A DNA stretch of 64,000 nt from Streptomyces vietnamensis (GCF_000830005.1 NZ_CP010407.1:5088001-5152000); one strand, 5' to 3'. Shown: positions 36,362 to 46,791, counted from the stretch's first letter. The notes: generated by a model not told the origin, from the letters alone. Program-made: numbers and translations.

Positions 36362-37255
36362 ATGATCGAGGCCCGCCACCTCCGCGTCCTGCGCGCCGTC
36401 GCCGCCACCGGCTCCTTCTCGGCCGCCGCGCGCGAACTCGGCTGCACCCAGCCCGCCGTCAGCCAGCAGATGAAGGCGCTCGAAGCCTCCGCCGGCACGC
36501 CGCTGCTGATCCGTACGGGACGCGAGATGCGCCTCACCCAGGCCGGCGAGGTCCTGGTGCGCCACGCCTCCGGCATCCTCGCCGGGCTCACCGCCGCCGA
36601 GGAGGAGGTCGCCGCGATCGCCGGGCTCCGGGCGGGCCGCGTACGCCTGGTCTCCTTCCCGAGCGGCAGCTCCACGCTCGTGCCCACCGCGCTCGCCGCG
36701 CTGCGGGCCGCGCACCCCGGCACCCGGGTCTCCCTCGTCGAGGCCGAACCGCCGCGCTCGATCGAGATGCTCCGCGAGGGCGACTGCGACATCGCCCTGG
36801 CGTTCCGGTACGGGGCGGGGCAGGCCGAGTGGGACGACCTGGTGGTCCGCCCGCTCCTCGCCGACCGGCTCGTCGGCCTGGTGCCCGAGGGGCACCGGCT
36901 CGCCGGGGCCGGATCGGTGGGCATCGCGGAACTCGCGGACGAGTCCTGGATCGCGGGCTGCCCGCGCTGCCGCCGCCAGCTCGTGGACGTCTGCGAGGAG
37001 GCGGGCTTCACGCCCCGCATCGACTTCGCCACCGACGACTACCCGGCCGTGGTGGGCCTGGTCGGCGCCGGTCTGGGCGTCGCCGTCCTGCCGGAGCTGG
37101 CCATCGAGTCCGTACGTCCCAAGGGGGCGCGGACCGTGGCCGTGGAGCCGGCCGTGGAGCGGGAGATCGTGGCCCTGACGCTGCCGGACCTCGCGCAGGT
37201 CCCGGCCGTCGCGGCCACGCTCGACGAGCTGATCCGCGCCGCCACGCGCGCGTAG
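36362..37255 (+). CDS. LysR-family transcriptional regulator
   Basis: 297 residues. N-terminal HTH MIEARHLRVLRAVAATGSFSAAARELGCTQPAVSQQMKALEASAGTPLLIRTGR, then a substrate-binding domain (GRVRLVSFPSGSSTLVPTALAALRAAHPGTRVSLVE...). Divergent from the MOSC gene, the common LysR arrangement. The extreme C-terminus (LIRAATRA) is coded by a unit repeated downstream of the stop. Confidence 0.92.
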   Translation: MIEARHLRVLRAVAATGSFSAAARELGCTQPAVSQQMKALEASAGTPLLIRTGREMRLTQAGEVLVRHASGILAGLTAAEEEVAAIAGLRAGRVRLVSFPSGSSTLVPTALAALRAAHPGTRVSLVEAEPPRSIEMLREGDCDIALAFRYGAGQAEWDDLVVRPLLADRLVGLVPEGHRLAGAGSVGIAELADESWIAGCPRCRRQLVDVCEEAGFTPRIDFATDDYPAVVGLVGAGLGVAVLPELAIESVRPKGARTVAVEPAVEREIVALTLPDLAQVPAVAATLDELIRAATRA

Positions 37256-37340
37256 CCGATCCGCGCCGCCACGCGTGGCCGCCACGCGTGCGTAGCCGAC
37301 CCGCGCGTAACCGATCCGCGCCGCCACGCGCGCGTAGTCG
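37230..37340. repeat. Degenerate tandem repeat at the LysR stop codon
   Basis: Units like CCGATCCGCGCCGCCACGCG followed by CGCGTAG occur at about 37231 (inside the LysR gene end), 37257, and 37311, with shortened copies between. Each carries GCGTAG or GCGTAA, so the stop codon itself is part of the repeat. No gene is seen between 37256 and 37441. Confidence 0.7.
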
Positions 37341-37441
37341 CTTCACGACGCGCGCGGGCGCACGGGTCCGTTCGGGTGATGCTCGCTCAGGCGGCGCCCG
37401 CTGCGCCGAAGAAACGTTCCTTCACATACGTTCCGGATGGA

Positions 37442-37807
37442 TCACATACGTTCCCCGATGGATGTCATGGACGTCACGGACGCGGCGGACGTGGCCGGCG
37501 CGGAGGCCGGTGCCGTCGTGATCAGGCGATTGCGCGCGCGTCCCATGAGCTCTTCGCGTTCGTCCTCGGTGAGGCCGCCCCATACGCCGTAGGGCTCTCG
37601 CACGGCGAGTGCGTGTGCCGCGCACTCCGCGCGCACCGGGCACCGCATGCAGACCTCTTTCGCCGAGTTCTCACGCGCGCTCCGTGCCGCGCCGCGCTCT
37701 CCCTCGGGGTGGAAGAACAGGGAGCTGTCCACTCCGCGGCAGGCCGCGAGGAGTTGCCAGTCCCACAGGTCGGCGTTGGGTCCGGGAAGGCGGGAGAAAT
37801 CTGCCAT
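37442..37807 (-). CDS. whiD: WhiB-family iron-sulfur developmental regulator WhiD
   Basis: 121 residues. Four cluster-binding cysteines: C24 in LLAACRG, then EVCMRCPVRAECAAHAL (C-x2-C-x5-C). GVWGGLTEDEREEL is the WhiB turn followed by a basic RARNRL. Sequence and position beside bldM fit WhiD, needed for spore septation and maturation in Streptomyces; it acts with sigma HrdB region 4. The tail after RLITT is Ala/Ser/Thr-rich and longer than in the form I recall. It is divergent from bldM over 431 bases. Confidence 0.9.
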   Translation of the reverse strand: MADFSRLPGPNADLWDWQLLAACRGVDSSLFFHPEGERGAARSARENSAKEVCMRCPVRAECAAHALAVREPYGVWGGLTEDEREELMGRARNRLITTAPASAPATSAASVTSMTSIGERM

Positions 37808-38238
37808 TGCGCTTGTCCCCTTGAAACCGTGTCGAACGGATAGGTGGGCGGGTGGATGGCTGATGGCCGGGGCTCCTCGGGTCCCGACAGGTCCAGGCGA
37901 TACACCTACTGTCGAAGTAGATGTAAATATGACTCATTGCGAATCTAGCCACAGACACTGCGAAAAGGGAAGAAAACCCTCTAAATGGGGCATAGCTTTC
38001 GATGTTGGGACGAACGACCTGCGACACTCTCCTCCGCGCACGACTCCTCACGTAGAGTGCCGAAGACGCCGTCCGACCCGTAACTCTTTCGAGTGACCGT
38101 CGTTGAGAGTGCGGAGGCGGTTGAAGGAACAAGCGATCGGGCAAACGTCCGAGAGCGTCAACCGCACAGGTGACGATACGTACAGCCCTGGAGGCTCAAG
38201 GTGACGCGCAACAGCTGCGAGAGCCACGGAGGTCAGGC
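37808..38238. promoter_or_regulatory. Long divergent control region whiD/bldM
   Basis: 431 bases with no gene. The half nearest whiD (about 37900-38040) is unusually AT-rich for this genome (GATGTAAATATGACTCATTGCG and onward), as expected for a heavily regulated developmental promoter. The bldM promoter at 38079-38106 is within it. Confidence 0.7.
38079..38106 (+). promoter_or_regulatory. BldN-dependent promoter of bldM
   Basis: CGTAAC (38079-38084), 16-base spacer, CGTTGA (38101-38106). This equals the known consensus CGTAAC-N16-CGTTGA for sigma BldN, the developmental ECF sigma that drives bldMp1. The leader would be about 125 bases. Confidence 0.9.
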
Positions 38239-38850
38239 ATGACATCCGTCCTCGTCTGCGACGACTCCCCGCTTGCCCGAGAGGCGCTCCGCCGCGCGGT
38301 CGCGACCGTGCCCGGCGTCGAGCGCGTGACCACCGCGGCCAACGGCGAGGAAGTCCTCCGCCGCTGGGGCGCGGACCGCTCGGACCTGATTCTGATGGAC
38401 GTGCGCATGCCCGGACTGGGCGGCGTGGAGACCGTCCGCCGGCTGCTCTCCGCGGATCCCGGCGCCCGCATCATCATGCTCACGGTCGCCGAGGACCTCG
38501 ACGGCGTCGCCCTCGCGGTCGCCGCGGGCGCCCGTGGCTACCTGCACAAGGACGCCTCGCGCGCCGAACTGCGGGCCACGGTCACCCAGGCGCTCGCCGA
38601 CCCGACCTGGCGGCTCGCCCCCCGCCGCCTCCGCTCGGCCGAGATGGGCGCCGCGCCCACCCTCACCGCGCGCGAGATCCAGGTCCTCGAAGGCATGAGC
38701 CACGGCCGGTCCAACGCGGAGATCGGGCGCGAGCTCTTCCTCTCCGAGGACACGGTCAAGACCCACGCCCGGCGCCTCTTCAAGAAGCTGGGCGCCTCCG
38801 ACCGGGCGCATGCCGTCGCGCTCGGATTCCGCTGGGGCCTGGTCCGCTGA
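38239..38850 (+). CDS. bldM: Atypical response regulator BldM
   Basis: 203 residues from ATG 38239 behind GGAGG, the known BldM length. Receiver domain (VLVCDDSPLAREALRRAV, LILMDVRMPGLGGVETV, GYLHKDASRAEL) and a LuxR/NarL HTH (LTAREIQVLEGMSHGRSNAEIGRELFLSEDTVKTHARRLFKKLGASDRAHAVALGFR). No cognate kinase is nearby, consistent with an orphan regulator. BldM controls aerial hyphae and sporulation genes as a homodimer or a heterodimer with WhiI; whiD is a known kind of target. Confidence 0.95.
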   Translation: MTSVLVCDDSPLAREALRRAVATVPGVERVTTAANGEEVLRRWGADRSDLILMDVRMPGLGGVETVRRLLSADPGARIIMLTVAEDLDGVALAVAAGARGYLHKDASRAELRATVTQALADPTWRLAPRRLRSAEMGAAPTLTAREIQVLEGMSHGRSNAEIGRELFLSEDTVKTHARRLFKKLGASDRAHAVALGFRWGLVR

Positions 38851-39003
38851 ATCGCAGGTCACCTGCCGTCTCCCCGTCCTCACCCGCGTCCGTCGTGGGG
38901 TGGACGGGGTGGGCTTGTGTCACTTCCCCGCGGAATGCCGCATCCTTGAGATGTGGAGTTCCTCGGGGACGAGTCGATCGAGCGGGAGGGGAGGGCGCGG
39001 GAG

Positions 39004-39696
39004 ATGAGTGCCGGCGCACCTGCTCATAACGCTTCGGTGCACAACTACGGACGCGGTGCCGCGAACCGAGAGGCGTCGGGGCACCATGGAGCGATGCGCG
39101 ACGACGAGACCGTGGGTTCCCCCATGCCTGCCGGGCAGGGGGAGATCGGCGCGCTCGTGCATCGCGCGGTCGACGGCGACGCGCAGGCCACGCACGACCT
39201 GCTCGCGCGCGTCCACCCGCTCGCCCTGCGGTACTGCCGCACCCGCCTCAACCGGCTGCCCGGCGACGCCCGGCACTTCGTCGAGGACCTGGCCCAGGAG
39301 GTCTGCGTCGCCGTCCTGATGGCGCTGCCGCGCTACAAGGACACCGGCAGGCCCTTCGAGGCCTTCGTCTTCGCCATCGCCGGACACAAGGTCGCCGACC
39401 TCCAGCGGGCCGCCATGCGGCACCCGGGGTCCACGGCCGTCCCCTCCGACGAGATGCCCGAGCGGCCCGACGACTCCCTCGGCCCCGAGGAGCGCGCCCT
39501 GCTCAGCGACGACGCCGAGTGGGCCAAGAAGCTGCTCGCCAACCTCCCGGAGAACCAGCGCGAACTCCTCGTGCTGCGGGTCGCGGTCGGACTGACCGCC
39601 GAGGAGACCGGCCAGATGCTCGGCATGTCCCCGGGCGCCGTCCGGGTGGCACAGCACCGCGCCCTCAGCCGACTGCGTGCCCTGGCCGAGCAGTAA
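39004..39696 (+). CDS. shbA: ECF-like sigma factor ShbA
   Basis: 230 residues from ATG 39004; the frame is open to 38953 and later ATGs (39094) are possible. Region 2: [60 protein letters not shown]. Region 4: [49 protein letters not shown]. Position between bldM and guaB matches ShbA, which directs transcription of the principal sigma gene hrdB in streptomycetes. No anti-sigma partner is next to it. Confidence 0.88.
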   Translation: MSAGAPAHNASVHNYGRGAANREASGHHGAMRDDETVGSPMPAGQGEIGALVHRAVDGDAQATHDLLARVHPLALRYCRTRLNRLPGDARHFVEDLAQEVCVAVLMALPRYKDTGRPFEAFVFAIAGHKVADLQRAAMRHPGSTAVPSDEMPERPDDSLGPEERALLSDDAEWAKKLLANLPENQRELLVLRVAVGLTAEETGQMLGMSPGAVRVAQHRALSRLRALAEQ

Positions 39697-39794
39697 GCCT
39701 TGCCGGCTGCCGTCATCCCTTTCGTACACGTGCGAACGTCCAAAGCTTCCCGCTGATCTTGATCGTGGAATGAGACACGACTCAGGCCCGTTAG

Positions 39795-41339
<1,545 letters not shown>

Positions 41340-41351
41340 CAGCGCGCGACG

Positions 41352-41390
41352 GAAGGGGCGGTTCCGGCATGTGGCCGGAGCCGCCCCTTC
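41352..41390 (+). terminator. Terminator after guaB
   Basis: GAAGGGGCGGTTCCGGC and GCCGGAGCCGCCCCTTC pair with two mismatches around a short ATGTG loop. It separates guaB from its paralogue. Confidence 0.8.
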
Positions 41391-41444
41391 GGCCTGTGTC
41401 GGGGATACTGGTAGGCGCAGACATAGAGGGAAAGGCCACACATC

Positions 41445-42569
41445 GTGACTGAGATCGAGATCGGGCGCGGCAAGCGCGGCCGCAGGGCGTACGCGTTCGA
41501 CGACATCGCCGTCGTCCCGAGCCGGCGCACCCGGGACCCGAAGGAGGTCTCGATCGCCTGGCAGATCGACGCCTACCGCTTCGAGCTGCCGTTCCTGGCC
41601 GCCCCGATGGACTCGGTCGTCTCGCCGCAGACCGCCATCCGCATCGGCGAGCTGGGCGGCCTCGGCGTCCTGAACCTGGAAGGTCTCTGGACCCGGTACG
41701 AGGACCCGCAGCCGCTCCTCGACGAGATCGCCGGGCTGGACGAGGCGACCGCGACCCGCCGTCTGCAGGAGATCTACGCCGCCCCGATCAAGGAAGAGCT
41801 GATCGGGCAGCGCATCAAGGAGGTGCGCGACTCCGGTGTCGTCACCGCCGCCGCGCTCTCCCCGCAGCGCACCGCCCAGTTCTCGAAGGCCGTCGTCGAC
41901 GCCGGCGTGGACATCTTCGTCATCCGCGGCACGACGGTCTCCGCCGAGCACGTCTCGGGCGCGGCCGAGCCGCTGAACCTGAAGCAGTTCATCTACGAGC
42001 TGGACGTCCCGGTCATCGTCGGCGGCTGCGCCACGTACACCGCGGCCCTGCACCTGATGCGCACCGGCGCGGCCGGTGTCCTCGTCGGCTTCGGCGGCGG
42101 CGCCGCGCACACCACCCGCAACGTCCTCGGCATCCAGGTCCCGATGGCGACCGCGGTCGCCGACGTGGCCGCGGCCCGCCGCGACTACATGGACGAGTCC
42201 GGCGGCCGGTACGTGCACGTCATCGCCGACGGCGGCGTGGGCTGGTCCGGCGACCTCCCCAAGGCCATCGCCTGCGGCGCCGACGCCGTCATGATGGGCT
42301 CCCCGCTGGCCCGCGCCACGGACGCGCCCGGCAAGGGCCACCACTGGGGCATGGAGGCCGTCCACGAGGACGTGCCGCGCGGCAAGCTGGTCGACCTGGG
42401 CATCGTCGGCACCACCGAGGAGATCCTCGCGGGCCCGTCGCACATCCCGGACGGCTCGATGAACTTCTTCGGCGCCCTGCGCCGCGCGATGGCCACCACG
42501 GGCTACAGCGAGCTCAAGGAGTTCCAGCGCGTCGAGGTGACCGTGGCGGACGCGCAGCACAAGCGCTGA
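41445..42569 (+). CDS. GuaB3-type IMP dehydrogenase-related protein
   Basis: 374 residues, GTG start. Same TIM-barrel fold as GuaB (AYAFDDIAVVPSRRTRDPKEVSIAWQIDAYRFELPFLAAPMDSVVSPQTA) but no CBS domains. Where the IMP dehydrogenase loop reads SICTTR, this protein has GAAHTTR, so the catalytic Cys is missing. IADGGVGWSGDLPKAIACGADAVMMGSPLA keeps the nucleotide-phosphate site. This matches the actinobacterial GuaB3 group, which does not provide IMP dehydrogenase activity; its role is unclear. Confidence 0.93.
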   Translation: MTEIEIGRGKRGRRAYAFDDIAVVPSRRTRDPKEVSIAWQIDAYRFELPFLAAPMDSVVSPQTAIRIGELGGLGVLNLEGLWTRYEDPQPLLDEIAGLDEATATRRLQEIYAAPIKEELIGQRIKEVRDSGVVTAAALSPQRTAQFSKAVVDAGVDIFVIRGTTVSAEHVSGAAEPLNLKQFIYELDVPVIVGGCATYTAALHLMRTGAAGVLVGFGGGAAHTTRNVLGIQVPMATAVADVAAARRDYMDESGGRYVHVIADGGVGWSGDLPKAIACGADAVMMGSPLARATDAPGKGHHWGMEAVHEDVPRGKLVDLGIVGTTEEILAGPSHIPDGSMNFFGALRRAMATTGYSELKEFQRVEVTVADAQHKR

Positions 42570-42578
42570 TCTTCCGTA

Positions 42579-42628
42579 CGTACGCAGAGGGGCCCCGCAC
42601 CACCCGGTGCGGGGCCCCTCTGCGTACG
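42579..42628. terminator. Perfect 23-bp bidirectional terminator
   Basis: The arms 42579-42601 and 42606-42628 are perfectly complementary, starting CGTACGCAGAGGGGCC, with an ACCC tetraloop. It lies between convergent genes, two bases from the end of the minus-strand gene at 42630. Confidence 0.88.
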
Positions 42629-42629
42629 G

Positions 42630-43121
42630 CTACGCGGCGGCCTTCTTGGTGCCGGAGAACGCGGCGAAGGCGGCGAGGCCGAAGAACAGGAAGGTGAGCG
42701 GGTCGAGGTCTTCCTTCCACGCGGACGCGAGCACGTCGAAGTGCTGGAAGAAGAGCTCGGTGGCGGAGACGTGCAGCTCCTTGCCGCCGATGATCGCGAG
42801 GGCGATCAGCTGGCCGAGGTACACCGCGCCGAGCGAGAACACGGCACCGACCACGGGGAGGGCGGGGTTGCGGCCGCCGACCTTGCCGGCCGCGAAGCCG
42901 GTGAGGAAGCCGACACCCACGGCGGCCCAGCCGATCTCCCGCTCGATGCCACCGGCGATGCCGCCGTAGGCACCCGCGGCGACGAGCGCCGCGACCAGGG
43001 CGGCCACCAGGCCGAGCACCACGTTGTCACGGGCGGGGGCCGGCGGCGGGGCCATCGGGTACTGCTGGGGCGCGGCGCCGTCGGCGAACGGGTTGCCGGG
43101 CGGCGGAACGGACTGAGACAT
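42630..43121 (-). CDS. Hypothetical membrane protein
   Basis: 163 residues. A Pro/Gly-rich cytoplasmic N-terminus (PPPGNPFADGAAPQQYPMAPPPAPA) is followed by four predicted helices (LGLVAALVAALVAAGAYGGIAGG, GWAAVGVGFLTGFAAG, VGAVFSLGAVYLGQLIALAII, LTFLFFGLAAFAAFSG). Not recognised beyond a general DUF-type small membrane protein. A second small membrane protein gene lies 48 bases upstream in the same direction. Confidence 0.8.
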   Translation of the reverse strand: MSQSVPPPGNPFADGAAPQQYPMAPPPAPARDNVVLGLVAALVAALVAAGAYGGIAGGIEREIGWAAVGVGFLTGFAAGKVGGRNPALPVVGAVFSLGAVYLGQLIALAIIGGKELHVSATELFFQHFDVLASAWKEDLDPLTFLFFGLAAFAAFSGTKKAAA

Positions 43122-43169
43122 GTGGTGATCCCCCCAGGGAACAGAGAAGTGCGGTCGGCGTGAACGGCG

Positions 43170-43436
43170 TCAGCCGAGGAGCGCCGCGGTCAGCGGCGCG
43201 AGGATCATCCCGAACCCGAGCAGGGCCAGTACCCCGCCGGCCACGCGGAAGCCGGTGGCGGTGAGGAGCCGGTCGTGCGGACCCAGGTGGCCGGCGGCCT
43301 GGGCGCGCAGGTCGAGGTTGCGCAGGTGCCACCGTTCCAGCCGCACGGCGGATTCCCTCACGTTGAGCGCGACCCAGAGGCCGCAGACCCCTGAGGTCAG
43401 GAAGAGCGTGAGGAGCAGGAGGATGACGGTGAACAT
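43170..43436 (-). CDS. Hypothetical small membrane protein
   Basis: 88 residues from ATG 43436. Two hydrophobic helices (FTVILLLLTLFLTSGVCGLWVAL and VAGGVLALLGFGMILAPLTAAL) around a basic loop (ERWHLRNLDLRAQAAGHLGPHDR). No known domain. It probably shares a transcript with the membrane-protein gene downstream. The open frame extends to 43514 but lacks a good start. Confidence 0.72.
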   Translation of the reverse strand: MFTVILLLLTLFLTSGVCGLWVALNVRESAVRLERWHLRNLDLRAQAAGHLGPHDRLLTATGFRVAGGVLALLGFGMILAPLTAALLG

Positions 43437-43544
43437 GCAGGGGCCCCCGGGACGATGCGCGCGTGTGGAACGGCGCGCGCGGTGGTCCCGGAGGTTAGCA
43501 CCGGTACATGACAACGACCCAGGGAATTCCGGCCGGGGCCGTCC

Positions 43545-44786
43545 TCAGAGGCGGTGGGCCGCCCCCGCCGGAGTCGCGCCCCGCGTGTCGAGGAGGAGCT
43601 GGGCCTTCACCGAGAGGCCCTGGAGGTCGTACGTGCGGTGGTGCTGGAGGAGGACCGTCAGGTCGGCGTGGGCGGCGGCCTCGTAGAGGGAGTCGGCGCG
43701 GGGGACGGGGAGCTCGCGGACGCGCCAGTCGGGGACGTGGGGGTCGTGGTAGCTGACGGCCGCGCCCAGGTCCATGAGGCGGCGGGCGATCTCGTCGGCG
43801 GGGGAGCCCTGCCGGTCGGGGAGGTCGGGCTTGTACGTGATGCCGAGCAGCAGGATCCGGGCGCCGCGGGCCGACTTGCCGTGCTCGTTGAGGAGGGTGG
43901 CGGCGCGCTGGACGACGTACTGCGGCATCCGCTCGTTGACCTGGCCGGCGAGTTCGACGAGGCGGAGCGGGCGGTGGGCGCCGACGGTGTCTACGGGGAC
44001 GCCGTGGCCGCCGACGCCGGGTCCGGGGCGGAAGGCCTGGAAGCCGAAGGGCTTGGTCTCGGCGCAGCGGATGACGTCCCACAGGTCGACGCCGAGTTCG
44101 TGGCAGAGGACCGCCATCTCGTTGACGAGGGCGATGTTGACGTGCCGGAAGTTGGTCTCCAGGAGCTTGACCGTCTCCGCCTCGCGGGGGCCACGCGCGC
44201 GTACCACCTTGTCGGTGAGCCGGCCGTAGAAGGCGGCCGCGGACTCGGTGCAGGCCGGGGTGAGGCCGCCGATGACCTTGGGGGTTCCGGCGTAGCCGTG
44301 GGTGCGGCTGCCGGGGTCGAGGCGGCCGGGGGAGTACGCGAGGTGGAAGTCGCGTCCGGCGCGCAGGCCGGAGCCCGTCTCCAGGACCTCGCGGAGGAGG
44401 CCCTCGGTGGTGCCCGGGGGGACCGGGGACTCCAGGAGGACGGTGGTGTGGGGGCGCAGCCGGGCGGCGAGCGCGCGGGCGGCCCCGGTGACGGCGGTGA
44501 GGTCGAGGGTCCGGTCGGGGCCGAGGGGGGTCGGGGCGCAGAGGACGGCGGTGCGGACCCGGCCGAGCTCGGCGGGGTTGGTGGTCGGCCGGAAGCCCCC
44601 CGAGAGCATCCGGCGGATCTCGGGGGCGGTGAGGGAGCCGTCGACCGGGGGGCGGCCGGCGGCGAGTTCGACGACGGGGCGGGGGTCGGTGTCGTAGCCG
44701 ATGGTGTCGATGCCTGCGGCGGTGGCGGCCTGGGCCAGGGGGAGTCCGTGGTGGCCGAGGCCGATGACGGCGAGGTCAGCGGGCAT
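43545..44786 (-). CDS. Nucleotide-sugar dehydrogenase family protein lacking the catalytic cysteine
   Basis: 413 residues from ATG 44786. UDP-glucose/UDP-ManNAc dehydrogenase fold: DLAVIGLGHHGLPLAQAATAAG, YSPGRLDPG, KVIGG, and the central helix ETVKLLETNFRHVNIALVNEMAVLCHELGVDLWDV with its Lys. The catalytic loop, GGHCxPVDP in active enzymes, reads GPGVGGHGVPVDTVGA: Gly262 replaces the Cys, and the following PYYL-type segment is shortened. The UDP-binding C-terminal domain remains. Oxidation to an acid is therefore doubtful. No polysaccharide genes are adjacent. Confidence 0.85.
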   Translation of the reverse strand: MPADLAVIGLGHHGLPLAQAATAAGIDTIGYDTDPRPVVELAAGRPPVDGSLTAPEIRRMLSGGFRPTTNPAELGRVRTAVLCAPTPLGPDRTLDLTAVTGAARALAARLRPHTTVLLESPVPPGTTEGLLREVLETGSGLRAGRDFHLAYSPGRLDPGSRTHGYAGTPKVIGGLTPACTESAAAFYGRLTDKVVRARGPREAETVKLLETNFRHVNIALVNEMAVLCHELGVDLWDVIRCAETKPFGFQAFRPGPGVGGHGVPVDTVGAHRPLRLVELAGQVNERMPQYVVQRAATLLNEHGKSARGARILLLGITYKPDLPDRQGSPADEIARRLMDLGAAVSYHDPHVPDWRVRELPVPRADSLYEAAAHADLTVLLQHHRTYDLQGLSVKAQLLLDTRGATPAGAAHRL

Positions 44787-44899
44787 GGGGGGTGGGCCGT
44801 CCTTCCCAGTAGCCGGAGGGAACGCGACGCGCAAGCCCGGTGGACAGAACGGGTCGAGCGCAATGTCAGACTAGGCGTAAATATGACCGATCTGCGGCA

Positions 44900-44928
44900 T
44901 TGTGCGACCGAAGATCGCCGAGTGTTAT
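44900..44928 (+). promoter_or_regulatory. Putative promoter of glpD
   Basis: TTGTGC (44900-44905), 17-base spacer, TGTTAT (44923-44928), in an AT-richer patch of the 298-base divergent region 44787-45084. Transcription would start about 150 bases before the glpD GTG. Confidence 0.5.
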
Positions 44929-45084
44929 CCACAGGTCGGCGGCGAGGCGGTGGCTGAAGTCGCGGGAGCGGGCCAGAATCGAGCTGTGAGCCGGACCACA
45001 CGGGCCCGGTTCGCGGCTCGTGTGCGGCCGGACCGGGTGCGTGCGCGGGTGCGGGACCGACGGGGGACGACGGGAGGCAGCAGC

Positions 45085-46791
45085 GTGAGGACAGCGACAC
45101 TGGGACCCGCCGAGCGCGCCGAGGCGCTCGCGGCCATGGCCGAGCGAGAGCTGGACGTGCTGGTCGTCGGCGCCGGAGTGGTCGGCGCGGGAACCGCCCT
45201 CGACGCCGTCACGAGAGGGCTCTCCACCGGCATCGTCGAGGCCCGCGACTGGGCCTCGGGCACCTCCAGCAGGTCCAGCAAGCTCATCCACGGCGGCCTG
45301 CGCTACCTGGAGATGCTGGACTTCGCCCTCGTACGGGAGGCGCTCAAGGAGCGCGGACTCCTCCTGGAGCGGCTCGCCCCCCACCTGGTGAAGCCGGTCC
45401 CCTTCCTCTACCCCCTCCAGCACAAGGGCTGGGAGCGGTTCTACGCCGGCTCGGGCGTCGCCCTGTACGACGCGATGTCGCTCTCCTCGGGACACGGCCG
45501 GGGGCTCCCCGCCCACCGGCACCTCTCCCGCAAGGGCGCCCTGCGCGTCGCGCCCTGCCTGAGGAAGGACGCCCTGGTCGGCGCCCTGCAGTACTACGAC
45601 GCCCAGATGGACGACGCCCGCTTCGTCACCACCCTCGTGCGCACCGCCGCCTCCTACGGCGCGAGGGCCGCCAGCCGGGCCCGCGTCACCGGCTTCCTCC
45701 GCGAGGGCGAGCGGGTCGTCGGCGCGCGCGTCCAGGACGTCGAGGCCGGGGAGGCGTACGAGATCAGGGCCAAGCAGATCGTCAACGCCACCGGCGTGTG
45801 GACGGACGACACCCAGGCCCTCATCGGGGAGCGCGGCCAGTTCCACGTCCGCGCCTCCAAGGGCATCCACCTCGTCGTGCCCAAGGACCGCATCCACTCG
45901 ACCACCGGACTGATCCTGCGCACCGAGAAGTCCGTCCTGTTCGTCATCCCCTGGGGACGCCACTGGATCGTCGGCACCACCGACACCGACTGGGACCTCG
46001 ACAAGGCCCACCCCGCCGCCTCCAGCGCCGACATCGACTACCTCCTGGAGCACGTGAACACCGTGCTCGCCACCCCGCTCACCCGGGACGACGTCCAGGG
46101 CGTCTACGCCGGGCTGCGGCCCCTCCTCGCCGGCGAGTCGGACGCCACCAGCAAGCTCTCCCGGGAGCACACCGTCGCCCACCCGGTCCCCGGCCTCGTG
46201 GTCGTCGCCGGCGGCAAGTACACGACGTACCGCGTGATGGCGCAGGACGCCGTCGACGCGGCGGTGCACGGACTCGACCAGCGGGTCGCCCCCTGCGTCA
46301 CCGAGGACACCCCGCTCCTCGGCGCCGAGGGCTACCGCGCCCTGTGGAACGCGCGGGCCAGGATCGCCGCCAGAACCGGCCTGCACGTCGTCAGGGTCGA
46401 GCATCTCCTCAACCGCTACGGCTCCCTGACGGAGGAGATCCTCGACCTGATCGCGGCCGACCCGAGCCTCGGCGAACCGCTCGCGGCGGCCGACGACTAC
46501 CTGCGCGCCGAGATCCTGTACGCCGCCTCGCACGAGGGCGCGCGCCACCTCGACGACGTCCTCACCCGGCGGACCAGGATCTCCATCGAGACCTTCGACC
46601 GGGGCACGCTCAGCGCCCGCGAGTGCGCGGAGCTGATGGCGCCGGTCCTCGGCTGGGACGACCGGCAGATCGAGAAGGAGGTCGAGCACTACGAGAAGCG
46701 GGTGGAGGCGGAGCGCGAGTCGCAGCGGCAGCCCGACGACCTGACGGCGGACGCCGCGCGGCTCGGGGCGCCGGACATCGTGCCCATCTGA
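45085..46791 (+). CDS. glpD: Aerobic glycerol-3-phosphate dehydrogenase
   Basis: 568 residues from GTG 45085, chosen because GGGAGG lies 7 bases upstream. FAD motif LDVLVVGAGVVGAGTALDAVTRG; family signature SGTSSRSSKLIHGGLRYLEMLDFALVREAL; IVNATGVWTD; RGLRPLLAG-type GLRPLLAGESDATSKLSREH; C-terminal DAO_C helical domain. It oxidises glycerol-3-phosphate to DHAP at the inner membrane face, feeding quinones. No glycerol kinase or facilitator is adjacent, so it is probably monocistronic. Confidence 0.95.
   Translation: MRTATLGPAERAEALAAMAERELDVLVVGAGVVGAGTALDAVTRGLSTGIVEARDWASGTSSRSSKLIHGGLRYLEMLDFALVREALKERGLLLERLAPHLVKPVPFLYPLQHKGWERFYAGSGVALYDAMSLSSGHGRGLPAHRHLSRKGALRVAPCLRKDALVGALQYYDAQMDDARFVTTLVRTAASYGARAASRARVTGFLREGERVVGARVQDVEAGEAYEIRAKQIVNATGVWTDDTQALIGERGQFHVRASKGIHLVVPKDRIHSTTGLILRTEKSVLFVIPWGRHWIVGTTDTDWDLDKAHPAASSADIDYLLEHVNTVLATPLTRDDVQGVYAGLRPLLAGESDATSKLSREHTVAHPVPGLVVVAGGKYTTYRVMAQDAVDAAVHGLDQRVAPCVTEDTPLLGAEGYRALWNARARIAARTGLHVVRVEHLLNRYGSLTEEILDLIAADPSLGEPLAAADDYLRAEILYAASHEGARHLDDVLTRRTRISIETFDRGTLSARECAELMAPVLGWDDRQIEKEVEHYEKRVEAERESQRQPDDLTADAARLGAPDIVPI

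Noticed and set aside
44902..45084. glpD N-terminal extension from 44902
   Set aside because: Arg-rich and unlike the family, and it overlaps the predicted promoter. GTG 45085 has an ideal GGGAGG site.
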